Shown in pieces: positions 1-8,861 of a stretch of DNA of 64,000 bases. Source of the stretch: Nocardioides luteus (GTDB lineage Bacteria; Actinomycetota; Actinomycetes; Propionibacteriales; Nocardioidaceae); the NCBI RefSeq assembly GCF_015752315.1, contig NZ_JADOVJ010000001.1, positions 3,712,501 to 3,776,500 on the forward strand. The letters run 5' to 3'. Positions within the stretch are counted from its first letter, which is position 1. Each line of letters opens with the position of its first letter. The position numbers were made by a program, and so were the translations under genes. The notes under the pieces are model-generated. The model did no database searches. It was given only the letters and a program-made list of their open reading frames with translations, and was not told the DNA's origin.

Positions 1-3000
1 AGAGCCACAGGAGCACCTTGTCGGGCCGCCTCGTCTGTTCCACGAGGGAGTCGATGCACTGACCGATGGTGAGCATCCGGTGAGGAATCGAGGTGAGCGA
101 CACCACGATCTCCCGCGTGCCTGAGGCAGCTCGTCCCCGCCCTCGATCAGCCGTTGACCTGGCCGGCTGGATCTTCCGACCCGCGCCGGCGGCGATCCGA
201 CGCTCGAAGAGGGCTCCGAGGTCCTTGGCGTACGCGTCCATGCTGGCCCGCTCCTCGTACGCCCGCCTGGACGCGATGCCCATCTTCTCGAGGGTCGAGG
301 CTTCCTTGTCCATCATGGCCATGAAGGCGTCGCGCAGCGACATCACGTCACCGGTGTCGACCACCAGGCCGTTCGCGTTGCTGACCATGTACTTCGCGCC
401 GACGTTCTCCGTCACGATCAGGGGCTTGGACAGCATCGCTCCCTCGAGAGCGACCAGGGAGCACGACTCGTCGCGTGACGCGACCACCACGGTGTCCATC
501 TGCGAGAGCAGCTCGATCTTCTTGCGCTCGTCGGAGATCACGCCGTGGTAGTGGATGTTCTCCTCGTCCGCGATCTGACCGAACACGTAGGAGGTCACCG
601 ACGTGCCACTGTTGATGAACCCGCCCGCGAAGTGCAGCTCTGCCCGAGCGCGATACTCCTCCGGCATCGCCTTGAAGGCAGCGATGAAGACGTCGTATCC
701 CTTGCGGTGCTCGACGGTACCGAGCTGGACGAACTTGAACGTGCCACCGGCCGCGATCTCGTACGGCTGCGCGTACTCGGACACGTCCACGACGCTGTTG
801 CGGACGATCTCCACGGGACCGTCGGCGTGCTCCGCAACGGCAGCTGCGGCGTACTCGCTGACCACGCAGATGCTGCGGCTCTGGCGAAGCGTCTCCTGAC
901 GCTCCGGAGCTGCGGCGAAGAAGTCCGGCAGGTTGGTCGCCTCACGGACGTACCAGACGAGCGGGATCCGACCTTCCAGGGCGCGAACGTAGTCGTCTGT
1001 CGCCACGGTGTTGCAGACGACGAGCTCGACACCGCTCTCGATGAGCTTGTTGATCCGCTTCGGGCCCAGCTGACCGGCGCGCACCACCTTCACGGAGATG
1101 CCGAGTGCCGCGAACTCCTTCGAGAAAGGACCGGGCTTCGCAGTCCAGACCACCGGCTCGTACCCCAGCGACATCGCGACCTTGCACATCCTGTGAAGGC
1201 TTCTGGGCGTACCGGTGTACGTCATCTCCGGCGAGACGAACACGATGCGTCGCGGCCGCGAGAGCTGCGCGGAGTCGTTCGCCGCGTCCGCGGACTCGAG
1301 GGCCTGGATCGGCCCGGTGAGGTCGAACAGGTCACCGAAGCGTTCGGTGTGCGTCTCCTCACCGAACAGCGCCGGTGTCGCGTCGTAGAGGAAGTCCTTG
1401 TAGACCTCGTGGGAGTACGACTCGTTCTCGATCGCCGCCTTCAGCGGGTTGAACGCGACGTAGGGAGAGATCGGGCGGATGTCCCGATAGTTCTTGGTCC
1501 GCGCCTGGTACGCCTCGACGAAGTCGACGATCCCGCGCTGCATCTCGGTGATCTGCTCGACATTGCGCGGAGCGTTGTTCCCCCGGAGGGCGACAGGCCG
1601 GCCGTCGTCGTCGAACCCATAACCCACGACGCTGGAAGCAACCTGGGTGAACAGATACTCGAGCGGGTGGTGCAGCAGATCGGTCTTGCGTGCCGCCTTC
1701 GGTCCGCCGGGCATCATGAACCTCGCCAGGTCCAGGTTGGACATCGGCGAGTACGCGTAGGCGCTGATGAACCCGTCAGACACCATGTCGGTGACCTGTT
1801 CGGTGCGGCTCGTGCACATGAGTGCACCGAGGACCTCGAGTTCACGGTCTGCCAACGCGGTGCGGAAGAAGTGGCGGAGGGTGGTGATGCAGGTGCCGCT
1901 CCAGCCGATGTCCACGATCAGAACCCGCCGGGCATCGCCGACGGCCTCGGTGAAGTATGCCTTCGCCGCATCGACGCTGGTGCGGTTGTGCTCCTCGATG
2001 ACGTGCTTGTGGTCCCAGAAGAACCGCTCCAACCGCCGCCGGGTGGCGCTCGCCGGGAACAGGAACCTCTCGATGTCTGCCTTGTCCAGGTAGGGCAGGA
2101 GGTAGTCGAACCCTGTGTCGATCAGCAGCTGCTCGATGGTCTTGGTGTTGTTGGATTCCTTGAACCAGCGGAAGAAGGAGCGCCCGACGAAGTCGTCGAA
2201 GTTCAGATCCAGAGTGATCCCAGAAGCTGCATACCGCGAGACGTCGATATAGGCGCTGTCGGCGCTGCCGTAGAAGCGGTCGTAGACGCGCGAGATCACG
2301 TCGCAGTCCCGCCCGCAGAACAGAACCCGGTCGATGGCCTTCTCACGAACGACCGTCTCGAGAAACTCGCAGAAGCCGGCTGCCAGGACGCCGCCGACGC
2401 GGTAGCCGTGCGTGTAGTGCAGACCTTCGGTCCAGGTGCCGGAACCGATCGTGTTGTTCAGGACCGCGCCGTAGAAGCTGCCGGCCAGGGTCTCCATGTA
2501 CGGCTCCCGAACCAACCGTCGCTGGTCCTCGTTGTACACCGCCGGTAGACCAACTCGTTCGGACTGCTCGACGTCAGCCTCGAGATTGTCACCGACGTGC
2601 ACGAGCGACGTCTCGCTGCCGTAGTACTCCAGGAGGACCTGCTGCAGCGTCCCATCGCCCTTGCGGCGGAGGTACTCGTTCGAGAGGTAGATCTTCTCGT
2701 AGCCCGTATATCCGTTGCGAACGAGCATCTCCTCGATGACCTCCCGGGGAAGGTACATGTCCGAGGTGAACACGATGGTCTTGCCCTGGGCGAGGAGCCG
2801 GTCGAAGACCTCTTTGATGTACGGGTTCGCTTCGGACAGCTCGATCTCGAGGTTCTGCTCGAGCACCTCCCACGCCGGGTCCGCGCCGTACCGCTCGGCC
2901 ATCACGGTGTAGATGTCACGCAGCGTGACCTCACGAGAGCCCTTGTGGTTGTCGTTCTCCCGCCGCGCGTGGTCCTCGGCCTGCCTGCGGATGCTCGGGA

Positions 3001-3415
3001 ACCTGTCGATGCCGAGCCTCGACCCCATGATCCGGAAGACATCCTTCGGGAACTCAACAGCCCGATACAGCGCCGTGTCGAAGACGTCGAACGAGACGAC
3101 GTCGTACGCGGCCAGCTTCTCGGTCATCTCGTCGATGCTGAGCCGCTCGACGCTGTCCGGCTTGAGGTAGTAGGGCCGCCCGGTCTCCAGCTCTTCGCCT
3201 GGGGTCTCTCCGAGACGGGCACGGAGCCGCTCGATCTTCGCGTTCAGACCGGACTGTCGGTCCAGGAGGCGGGTGTAGCGGGACACGACCGGACCGCCGC
3301 TGGTCGGACGACCGAACAGCACCAGCTTGTGCTCCCCGTCCACCTCTGCGACGCGCACCATCCGATGGCGCAGCCCGAGCTTGTTGGTCGGCTGCTCGCC
3401 CATACCGGCAGGCAT
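1..3415 (-). CDS. HAD-like hydrolase / glycosyltransferase fusion protein, 3' end outside window
   Basis: An uninterrupted minus-strand frame runs from an ATG at 3415, preceded by an AGGAGG-type ribosome site, to the window edge, giving at least 1138 residues. Residues about 105-290 look like a HAD phosphatase-type domain: motif I is FDVFDT at about 109-114, FTSDMY at about 215 resembles motif II, and HVGDN at about 271 resembles the acidic last motif. The middle (about 290-715) is not assigned to a known domain. Residues about 720-1095 resemble a GT4 glycosyltransferase, with a TGTPRSL segment near the N-lobe start and an ExxxLVALEGA region in the donor-binding lobe. At about 1103 a third domain begins (IVVSLTSIPHRM), which resembles the start of another glycosyltransferase family. 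It lies 95 bp downstream of the co-directional GT8 gene, so both probably act in surface-glycan synthesis. The acceptor and sugar cannot be named. Confidence 0.85.
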   Translation of the reverse strand, partial: MPAGMGEQPTNKLGLRHRMVRVAEVDGEHKLVLFGRPTSGGPVVSRYTRLLDRQSGLNAKIERLRARLGETPGEELETGRPYYLKPDSVERLSIDEMTEKLAAYDVVSFDVFDTALYRAVEFPKDVFRIMGSRLGIDRFPSIRRQAEDHARRENDNHKGSREVTLRDIYTVMAERYGADPAWEVLEQNLEIELSEANPYIKEVFDRLLAQGKTIVFTSDMYLPREVIEEMLVRNGYTGYEKIYLSNEYLRRKGDGTLQQVLLEYYGSETSLVHVGDNLEADVEQSERVGLPAVYNEDQRRLVREPYMETLAGSFYGAVLNNTIGSGTWTEGLHYTHGYRVGGVLAAGFCEFLETVVREKAIDRVLFCGRDCDVISRVYDRFYGSADSAYIDVSRYAASGITLDLNFDDFVGRSFFRWFKESNNTKTIEQLLIDTGFDYLLPYLDKADIERFLFPASATRRRLERFFWDHKHVIEEHNRTSVDAAKAYFTEAVGDARRVLIVDIGWSGTCITTLRHFFRTALADRELEVLGALMCTSRTEQVTDMVSDGFISAYAYSPMSNLDLARFMMPGGPKAARKTDLLHHPLEYLFTQVASSVVGYGFDDDGRPVALRGNNAPRNVEQITEMQRGIVDFVEAYQARTKNYRDIRPISPYVAFNPLKAAIENESYSHEVYKDFLYDATPALFGEETHTERFGDLFDLTGPIQALESADAANDSAQLSRPRRIVFVSPEMTYTGTPRSLHRMCKVAMSLGYEPVVWTAKPGPFSKEFAALGISVKVVRAGQLGPKRINKLIESGVELVVCNTVATDDYVRALEGRIPLVWYVREATNLPDFFAAAPERQETLRQSRSICVVSEYAAAAVAEHADGPVEIVRNSVVDVSEYAQPYEIAAGGTFKFVQLGTVEHRKGYDVFIAAFKAMPEEYRARAELHFAGGFINSGTSVTSYVFGQIADEENIHYHGVISDERKKIELLSQMDTVVVASRDESCSLVALEGAMLSKPLIVTENVGAKYMVSNANGLVVDTGDVMSLRDAFMAMMDKEASTLEKMGIASRRAYEERASMDAYAKDLGALFERRIAAGAGRKIQPARSTADRGRGRAASGTREIVVSLTSIPHRMLTIGQCIDSLVEQTRRPDKVLLWL

Positions 3416-3510
3416 GGTTCCTCCTTGTGTTTCTGGGGTGACGACAGTGCGGGCAGCCCCGCGGTTGGTCTGGTTGTGATCGAGTTGGCTCATGGCCGCG
3501 ACGGTGCGGG

Positions 3511-4707
3511 CTACTTCTCGAGGGCGCGGGGCTGTGGCTGCGACGGGCGGACATCCCGCTTGAGCGAGTTGCGGATGACGCGCGGTCCGGACGTCATCAG
3601 GGAGCCGATCCTGAACGACACCGACCTGCGGGTGTCGGCGAGCTCCTGGTCACGGCCCTGGAGCTGCTGCTCAAGGCTGACCACCCGGCTCCTCAGCCGC
3701 TTGCGGACGGCCGAGGTGACGCCGGCTGCTGCCGCGACCGCGTCCGCGAGGTAGACGGCCACGATCTCGCCGCACATCGGGCTCATCGCCGCGTACTGCC
3801 ACCACCGCTCCGCGAAGTCGGCCGAGACGTCCATCCACGGCTTGCGCTTGTCAGCGAAGTGGATGATGACCGGCGAGCTCATCGCATCGTCGTACTCGTC
3901 CCGGGACCAGACCCGCTGGACGGCCGGCCGGCTCCAGAACTCCTCGACGTTCTTGGGCCCGTACTTCGTCATCAGGTTGAAGCGGAGCGGAAGATGACGG
4001 ATGCCGTCGTAGCAGACGATGTTGATGATGTCCTGGTCGTCCGAGTCGAACCCCCGGGAGGAGAGCTCGAGGAACTCTTCGACCAGACCGTGCTCACGCA
4101 TCCGCTTCAGGTTCATCAGCATGACGCCGGAGTTGACGTAGCGGTCGAAGGACGGGAGGCCCATTGCCTGCGCGGCCTCGGCCGAGCGGACGTGGTAGGC
4201 GGCGGCGGGCACCGCGGCGACGTAGACGTCGTCCACATCCTGCGTGTAGAGCTGCGACAGATCGCTCTCGATGATCGTGTCGACGTCGAGGTAGATGATC
4301 CTGTCGACGTCCGGGAAGAGGTCCGGCAGCTTGAGCCGGAAGTACGCCGGTGCCGTCAGGTGCGAGGTGCTGACCTTGACGTCGGCGAAGCCGTCCACGA
4401 CGACGAACGAGACCGTGTTGCCCGGATAGCGACCTTCGAAGGAGAGGAACTGGTCGCGCACTTCTGCCGGAAATTCCTCCGCCACCAGGATTCTGAGGTC
4501 ATATCCGGTGTCGGTGTCCGAGTTCTCCAGCAACGACGTGATCGCCACCGACATCGGCTTGGCGTAGTTGAGGTCGGCGGCCATGGCGACCGGGATGGTC
4601 CGGGTCTGCTCGGCCTGGCCGGTGTCTACGCGGGGTTGCGGTAAGTCCAGATCCTGCGGGCGCTTTGTGGGCGCTTGATCGGATACGGCGAGCTTGTGGG
4701 GAGCCAC
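3511..4707 (-). CDS. GT8 family glycosyltransferase
   Basis: Predicted 398-residue retaining sugar transferase of the GT8 (glycogenin/LgtC) fold. The metal-binding DxD motif is DVD at 141-143 within IIYLDVDTIIESDL. Other family landmarks are VNSGVMLMNL at 191-200, DQDIIN at about 224, and the C-terminal HFADKRKPW at 283-291, whose His normally completes the metal site. The tail after about 310 is helical and heptad-like (LEQQLQGRDQEL) and ends in a basic stretch, a layout also seen in the methyltransferase at 26.7 kb. The start is GTG at 4707 with AAGGA about 8 bases upstream. An internal ATG at residue 42 is an alternative, since the first 40 residues look unlike the family. It is probably co-transcribed with the HAD-glycosyltransferase gene. 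Donor and acceptor are unknown. Confidence 0.9.
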   Translation of the reverse strand: MAPHKLAVSDQAPTKRPQDLDLPQPRVDTGQAEQTRTIPVAMAADLNYAKPMSVAITSLLENSDTDTGYDLRILVAEEFPAEVRDQFLSFEGRYPGNTVSFVVVDGFADVKVSTSHLTAPAYFRLKLPDLFPDVDRIIYLDVDTIIESDLSQLYTQDVDDVYVAAVPAAAYHVRSAEAAQAMGLPSFDRYVNSGVMLMNLKRMREHGLVEEFLELSSRGFDSDDQDIINIVCYDGIRHLPLRFNLMTKYGPKNVEEFWSRPAVQRVWSRDEYDDAMSSPVIIHFADKRKPWMDVSADFAERWWQYAAMSPMCGEIVAVYLADAVAAAAGVTSAVRKRLRSRVVSLEQQLQGRDQELADTRRSVSFRIGSLMTSGPRVIRNSLKRDVRPSQPQPRALEK

Positions 4708-5027
4708 CTGTTGTCCTTGTCGAGCTTTGACCGCCCCGGTGGCTGGGAGTGTGGTTCACGCCTGTGCCTGTGGAGGAGGGCCTTGGTTTTTCATCCCCGA
4801 GATCCGGGTGACCACGTCGCCACCCGGCTTGAACCGCCGGCCCGAACACAGCGGTGTGTCGTCCGCCCCTTTCGGCGGGTGCAGGCGAACTGCACCCAGG
4901 ACGAACGACCCGAAGGTTAACTCACCCGAATCCTGAATCCTTAACGAACGATGAGGAATCCGGGAAGTGTCATGCGCCTGCAACATTTGAAGGGCCCGAA
5001 CAGGCCATGAGCAATAGCCTGAGTGGG
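4708..5027. other. 320-bp intergenic leader region between mutM and the GT8 gene
   Basis: No coding frame is supported here. It contains a hairpin with an 8-bp perfect stem and GCGAA loop at 4877-4897 (GGGTGCAG / CTGCACCC) and the mutM-end hairpin at its right border. The promoter of the GT8 and fusion genes should lie here, on the minus strand. No convincing -35/-10 pair could be picked by eye. Confidence 0.5.
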
Positions 5028-5034
5028 CTATTGC
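5011..5034 (-). terminator. Hairpin at the 3' end of mutM
   Basis: A perfect 9-bp inverted repeat (GCAATAGCC / GGCTATTGC) with a 6-base loop overlaps the mutM stop codon. No T-run follows on the minus strand, so it is a weak or factor-assisted terminator candidate separating mutM from the downstream glycosyltransferases. Confidence 0.5.
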
Positions 5035-5897
5035 GCGGTGATCCTCCGCACCCGAGGGGCTGGTTGGCACTTCGGGCAGAAGTAGGAGGAGCGGTTCATG
5101 AAGGCGATGCGGCGCATCGGGGCTCCGCACCGGTCGCAGGGCTCACCCTCACGTCCGTACGCAGCCAGCGACCGCTCGAAGTAGCCCGACTCGCCGTTCA
5201 CGTTGACGTAGAGCGCGTCGAAGGAGGTGCCGCCCTGGGCGAGGGCCTCGGTCATCACGTCGTGTACGTGGCCGAGCAGCTCGCGCACCTTCGGGGCGGT
5301 CAGGCGCTCCCCCGGTCGTTCGCCGTGCAGCTTCGCGCGCCACAGCGCCTCGTCGGCGTAGATGTTGCCGACGCCGCTGATCACGGTCTGGTTGAGCAGG
5401 ATGCGCTTGATGCCGCTGGCCGACCTCCGGACCCGCCGGACGACCGCCTCGGCGTCGAAGGCGGCCTCGAGCGGGTCGGGGGCGATGTGGGCGATCTCGG
5501 GCGGGAGCTCGGCCCCACCGGGGCTGATCGAGAGGCCGCCGAACATGCGCTGGTCGACGAAACGGAGCTCGCGCCCCTCGGCGGCGCCCTCCAGCCGGAT
5601 GCGGACGCGCAGGTGCCTCTCGTCGGGCGAGGCGGGAGGCTGGACGAGCATCTGGCCGCTCATGCCCAGGTGGGCCATCAGGGCGTCGCCGGAGTCGAGC
5701 GGAAGCCACAGGTACTTGCCGCGACGGCGGGCGCCGGTGAGGACGCGGCCCTTCAGCTCGTCGGCGAAGGCCGAGGCGCCGGCCAGGTGGCGGCGTACGG
5801 GCCTGGGGTGCAGGACGTCGACGGCGACGATCCTCGTGCCGAGTACGTGGCGCTCGAGGCCGGCGCGTACGACCTCGACCTCGGGGAGCTCAGGCAT
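5028..5897 (-). CDS. mutM: Formamidopyrimidine-DNA glycosylase (Fpg)
   Basis: A 289-residue bifunctional base-excision repair glycosylase/AP lyase that removes oxidised purines such as 8-oxoguanine. The N-terminus PELPEVE supplies the catalytic Pro2 and Glu3. Lys61 (RRGKYLW) matches the conserved Lys57 of the Escherichia coli enzyme. The C-terminal zinc finger uses C254, C257, C274 and C277. Length and domain order are normal. It lies 13 bp downstream of rnc on the same strand, the usual actinobacterial order. In that order smc normally follows mutM, but here glycosyltransferase genes follow instead. Confidence 0.97.
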   Translation of the reverse strand: MPELPEVEVVRAGLERHVLGTRIVAVDVLHPRPVRRHLAGASAFADELKGRVLTGARRRGKYLWLPLDSGDALMAHLGMSGQMLVQPPASPDERHLRVRIRLEGAAEGRELRFVDQRMFGGLSISPGGAELPPEIAHIAPDPLEAAFDAEAVVRRVRRSASGIKRILLNQTVISGVGNIYADEALWRAKLHGERPGERLTAPKVRELLGHVHDVMTEALAQGGTSFDALYVNVNGESGYFERSLAAYGREGEPCDRCGAPMRRIAFMNRSSYFCPKCQPAPRVRRITAQ

Positions 5898-5910
5898 CCG
5901 GGCCGGGCTT

Positions 5911-6609
5911 CTAGGCCGAGGAGGAGGCGGAGGCCTGGATCTCGCCGTAGGCGGTCTCCGCGGCGGCCTGCTCGGCCTCCTTCTTGGACCGGCCCACGCC
6001 GTTGCCGTAGAGCTGGTCGCCGACCCGGACCTTCGCGGTGAAGGTCTTCATGTGGTCGGGGCCCTCGTCGGTGATGACGTACTCGGGCACACCGAGGGCG
6101 CGCTCGGCGGCGAGCTCCTGCAGGGAGGTCTTCCAGTCGAGACCGGCTCCCAGGTCGGAGGCCTTCTCGATGAGCGGGTCGAAGAGCCGGTGGACGAGGA
6201 CCGTGGAGACCTCGATGCCACCGGAGAGGTGGACCGCTCCGATCACCGCCTCGACGGTGTCGGAGACGATCGACGCCTTCTCGCGCCCACCGGTGGCCTC
6301 CTCGCCCCGGCCCAGCTTGATGTGCTGGCCCAGGCCGATGGCCTGACCGACCTCGGCCAGGGCGCGGGCGTTCACAACCGCCGCCCGCAGCTTGGCCAAC
6401 TTGCCCTCGGGCAGGTCGGGGTGGGTGCGATAGAGGGTCTCGGTGACCACGACGCCGAGCACCGAGTCGCCCAGGAACTCCAGGCGCTCGTTGGTGGGCA
6501 GGCCACCGTTCTCGTAGGCGTAGGACCGGTGAGTCAGCGAACGCTCAAGCAGCTCGGGGTCCAGAATCGGATCCCCGAGCGCTTTGCGTAGCTCGGCGTA
6601 GTTGGTCAG
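5911..6609 (-). CDS. rnc: Ribonuclease III, probable non-canonical CTG start
   Basis: Double-strand-specific endoribonuclease for rRNA and mRNA processing. From the proposed CTG start at 6609 it has 232 residues. The catalytic signature [10 protein letters not shown] is at 40-49, giving metal ligands E41, E44 and D48. The second acidic cluster is in [12 protein letters not shown]-terminal dsRNA-binding domain ends near [16 protein letters not shown]. The first ATG/GTG/TTG in frame is the GTG at 6462, which would begin at residue 50 and delete the signature. An in-frame stop at 6625-6627 limits the N-terminus. Between them only CTG (6609) gives the normal family start ([11 protein letters not shown]); ATT at residue 15 is a weaker option. 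No clear ribosome site precedes it, so reinitiation after rpmF, whose stop lies 20 bp upstream, is plausible. Confidence 0.88.
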   Translation of the reverse strand: MTNYAELRKALGDPILDPELLERSLTHRSYAYENGGLPTNERLEFLGDSVLGVVVTETLYRTHPDLPEGKLAKLRAAVVNARALAEVGQAIGLGQHIKLGRGEEATGGREKASIVSDTVEAVIGAVHLSGGIEVSTVLVHRLFDPLIEKASDLGAGLDWKTSLQELAAERALGVPEYVITDEGPDHMKTFTAKVRVGDQLYGNGVGRSKKEAEQAAAETAYGEIQASASSSA

Positions 6610-6629
6610 GAGACTAACCGCGTGTCAGA

Positions 6630-6815
6630 TCAGAGGACCTGGCGACGCTCGGCGCGAGCGCCGTACTGGCCGCACTCGCCGCACGCACGGTGCGGGATGT
6701 GCTTGGCGCCGCAGGCGGGGTTCGCGCACGTCACCAGGGTCGGCGCGACGGCCTTCCAGGCCGAGCGGCGGTGGCGGGTGTTGCTGCGCGACATCTTCCG
6801 CTTCGGAACAGCCAC
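6630..6815 (-). CDS. rpmF: 50S ribosomal protein L32 (C+ form)
   Basis: A 61-residue large-subunit ribosomal protein beginning [19 protein letters not shown]. The zinc ribbon is intact: C30, C35, C45 and C48 make this the zinc-binding C+ form rather than a Zur-regulated cysteine-free paralogue. The start is GTG at 6815 with GAGGAG 6 bases upstream. The gene lies directly downstream of the DUF177 gene, a near-universal pairing, and upstream of rnc. Confidence 0.96.
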   Translation of the reverse strand: MAVPKRKMSRSNTRHRRSAWKAVAPTLVTCANPACGAKHIPHRACGECGQYGARAERRQVL

Positions 6816-6883
6816 TGTTATCTCCTCATAATTCGACCGGCCGGATCTCGACCGGCTACTGAAGCCTGTTGTGCTGGGTGATC

Positions 6884-7438
6884 CTAGTTGCTGGAGTCGT
6901 CTTTCAACGAAGCCAGCCCCGCCCAGCGCGGGTCGACCTTGTCGCCGTGGTTGTGCCCGGGCTCGTCCGCGAGCCGCGCCCCACACTCGGGGCACAGTCC
7001 CGGACAGTCGTCCTGGCACATCGGCTGGAACGGCAGCGCGAGCACCACCGCATCCCTGAGCACCGGCTCGAGGTCGATCAGGTCGCCCTCGGTCCGGCTG
7101 GTCTCGTCGTCCTCGTCAGGGTCCTGGCCGTCACGAGAGTCGTCGTAGACGTACAGCTCCTGGATGTCGACCTCGACGTCGTCGTCGATCGGCTCCAGGC
7201 ACCGCACGCACTCGCCCTCGAGGCCGGCGAAAGCCGTCCCCGTGACCAGCACACCCTCCATGACCGCCTCGAGCCGCAGGTCGAGCTCGACCGGCGATCC
7301 CTCGGGGACAGAGAGGACTTCGATACCAAGATCTGCCGGCGCCGGCACCGTCAGCTCGACGTGACGCTCGGACCCCGGGCGGCGGCCGAGCTCGCGGGTA
7401 TCGAGCACGAGCGGCGCTCTCGGGTCCAGGCTGGTCAC
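6884..7438 (-). CDS. DUF177 / YceD family protein
   Basis: A 184-residue protein of the YceD family, which in other bacteria is linked to 23S rRNA accumulation and is co-transcribed with rpmF. Conserved cysteines lie in CVRCLEP in the middle and in [13 protein letters not shown] near the C-terminus, as in actinobacterial members that probably bind zinc. An acidic stretch ([14 protein letters not shown]) separates the two. The start is GTG at 7438 with a weak GGAAG upstream. It marks the left edge of the housekeeping block; its usual neighbour coaD is about 14 kb away, beyond the glycan genes. Confidence 0.9.
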   Translation of the reverse strand: MTSLDPRAPLVLDTRELGRRPGSERHVELTVPAPADLGIEVLSVPEGSPVELDLRLEAVMEGVLVTGTAFAGLEGECVRCLEPIDDDVEVDIQELYVYDDSRDGQDPDEDDETSRTEGDLIDLEPVLRDAVVLALPFQPMCQDDCPGLCPECGARLADEPGHNHGDKVDPRWAGLASLKDDSSN

Positions 7439-7478
7439 GTTTCACTTCCGGATGAGGGCACGACAGATCAGATAGATC

Positions 7479-8861
7479 TTAACGGGACCGGGCGACGGCG
7501 ACCAAAAGGACGGTCGCCACGCCGACCGCGCACGCGACCCCCGCGACGCCCGCGGTCACCCAGGCCGCGGTCTGGAAGACCGGAGCGGTGGCCAGGTCGC
7601 CGCCGGAGGGGTTCGGCGGGGCGATGTGGGCGACGAAGACGGCGTACGTCGCCGCCGCCCAGACCCCGGCCAACGGTCCTGCCAGGCGAGGCGTGGCGGT
7701 GAGGCCGAGCGCGGTGAGCAGGCTGGTCACGATGGTGAGCGGGAGGAGATAGCGCCAGTACGCTCCCCCGCCCCCGGCCGCGTAATCGAGCTGGATGGCG
7801 ACGATGACGGCGGTGAGGGCGAGCAGCAGCAGCGCCGAGGCGACCCGGACGGGCTCCCGCCGTTCCCGGGAGAGGGCGCGGAGACCGACGACCAGGCCGA
7901 GCACGAGCGGCCCGATCGTGAGCACGGCGCCGATGACCACGTGCTCCTGCAGCGCGGGCGGGATCAGGAGCTGGTGCCAGATGTCGGGGTCGGTGGCGAC
8001 GTCGAGCACGGAACGTACCTCCCGCTCCTGCAGGGGGCCGCCGGGCTTTCCGACGAGGTCGGTCTGCATCCCGGACCAGTTGCCCGTGGCGCGGAAATTG
8101 CGGACGTAGAACCACGCGTTGACGGCGACGGCGAGGAGCACGGCGATGCCCAGGCGCAGGACGCCCGCCCAGTCGCGGCGCGGGCCGGTGAACAGCCAGA
8201 CCAGGCCGAGTGTGGTCGCGCACAGGCCGATGAAGACGACACCGGGCAGCCGGGTGCCGAGGGCCGCGGCGGCGTACAGGCCGAAGAGCACCACCCCGCG
8301 GGTACGCGGCCCGTGGCGGAGCAGCCAGACGGTCTGCCCGACCAGGAGGGTGACCCACAGGACGAACAGGTTGTCGTTGAAGACGACGCCGCCGAGCCGG
8401 GTGAGCGCCGGGCTGAGTGCGGTGGCCAGGCCCGCCGCGAGGGCGACCTCGGGGCGGCTCGGGACGATCTGCCGCGTCGCCCACATCACCGCCGCCACGA
8501 CCAGGCAGGTGATCAGGAGAGTGATGCCACGGGCGGCCAGCCCGGCGGCGAGCAGGTGGCCGGCGTCGGTGAGCGGTCCGACCACGGGCGCCAGCAGCAG
8601 GTAGAAGAGCGGCGGATGCTGCCCGGTCCAGTCAAAGGGCAGCGTGTAGCCCCAGATCTGCGGCATCCGCATCGGCTCGCCGATGGCGATCAGGGTGCCG
8701 TGCCAGAGCTGGTAGGCGTGGTCGACATGGGCCACCTCGTCCTTGGTGCCGTAGAGCGGCGAGGAGAGGGCGTAGCCGGCACACACGCCGGCACAGGTGA
8801 TGAGGTTGGCGATCAGGCCTGCGGTCCAGAGCTGCGATGCGGTGGGCCGTGGGGTGGGCAC
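7479..8861 (-). CDS. GT-C fold membrane glycosyltransferase (GT39/GT83-like)
   Basis: A 460-residue polytopic protein. The first extracytoplasmic loop carries the acidic pair D41-E42 (TKDEVAHVDHAYQLWHG), expected for metal or phospholipid-sugar binding in GT-C enzymes. HPPLFY at 82-87 is the typical second-loop signature of PMT/ArnT relatives. Numerous hydrophobic helices follow. It should transfer a sugar from a polyprenyl-phosphate donor outside the membrane. The start is GTG at 8861 with GGGAG upstream; the longer frame upstream is the wrong-frame part of the neighbour. It overlaps the end of the flippase-like gene by 49 bp, which suggests translational coupling. Confidence 0.85.
   Translation of the reverse strand: MPTPRPTASQLWTAGLIANLITCAGVCAGYALSSPLYGTKDEVAHVDHAYQLWHGTLIAIGEPMRMPQIWGYTLPFDWTGQHPPLFYLLLAPVVGPLTDAGHLLAAGLAARGITLLITCLVVAAVMWATRQIVPSRPEVALAAGLATALSPALTRLGGVVFNDNLFVLWVTLLVGQTVWLLRHGPRTRGVVLFGLYAAAALGTRLPGVVFIGLCATTLGLVWLFTGPRRDWAGVLRLGIAVLLAVAVNAWFYVRNFRATGNWSGMQTDLVGKPGGPLQEREVRSVLDVATDPDIWHQLLIPPALQEHVVIGAVLTIGPLVLGLVVGLRALSRERREPVRVASALLLLALTAVIVAIQLDYAAGGGGAYWRYLLPLTIVTSLLTALGLTATPRLAGPLAGVWAAATYAVFVAHIAPPNPSGGDLATAPVFQTAAWVTAGVAGVACAVGVATVLLVAVARSR

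Noticed and set aside
545..3754. Long plus-strand open frames of 667 and 385 codons at 545-2548 and 2597-3754
   Set aside because: They are antisense to the minus-strand HAD-glycosyltransferase gene, share its codon boundaries and contain no recognisable motifs.
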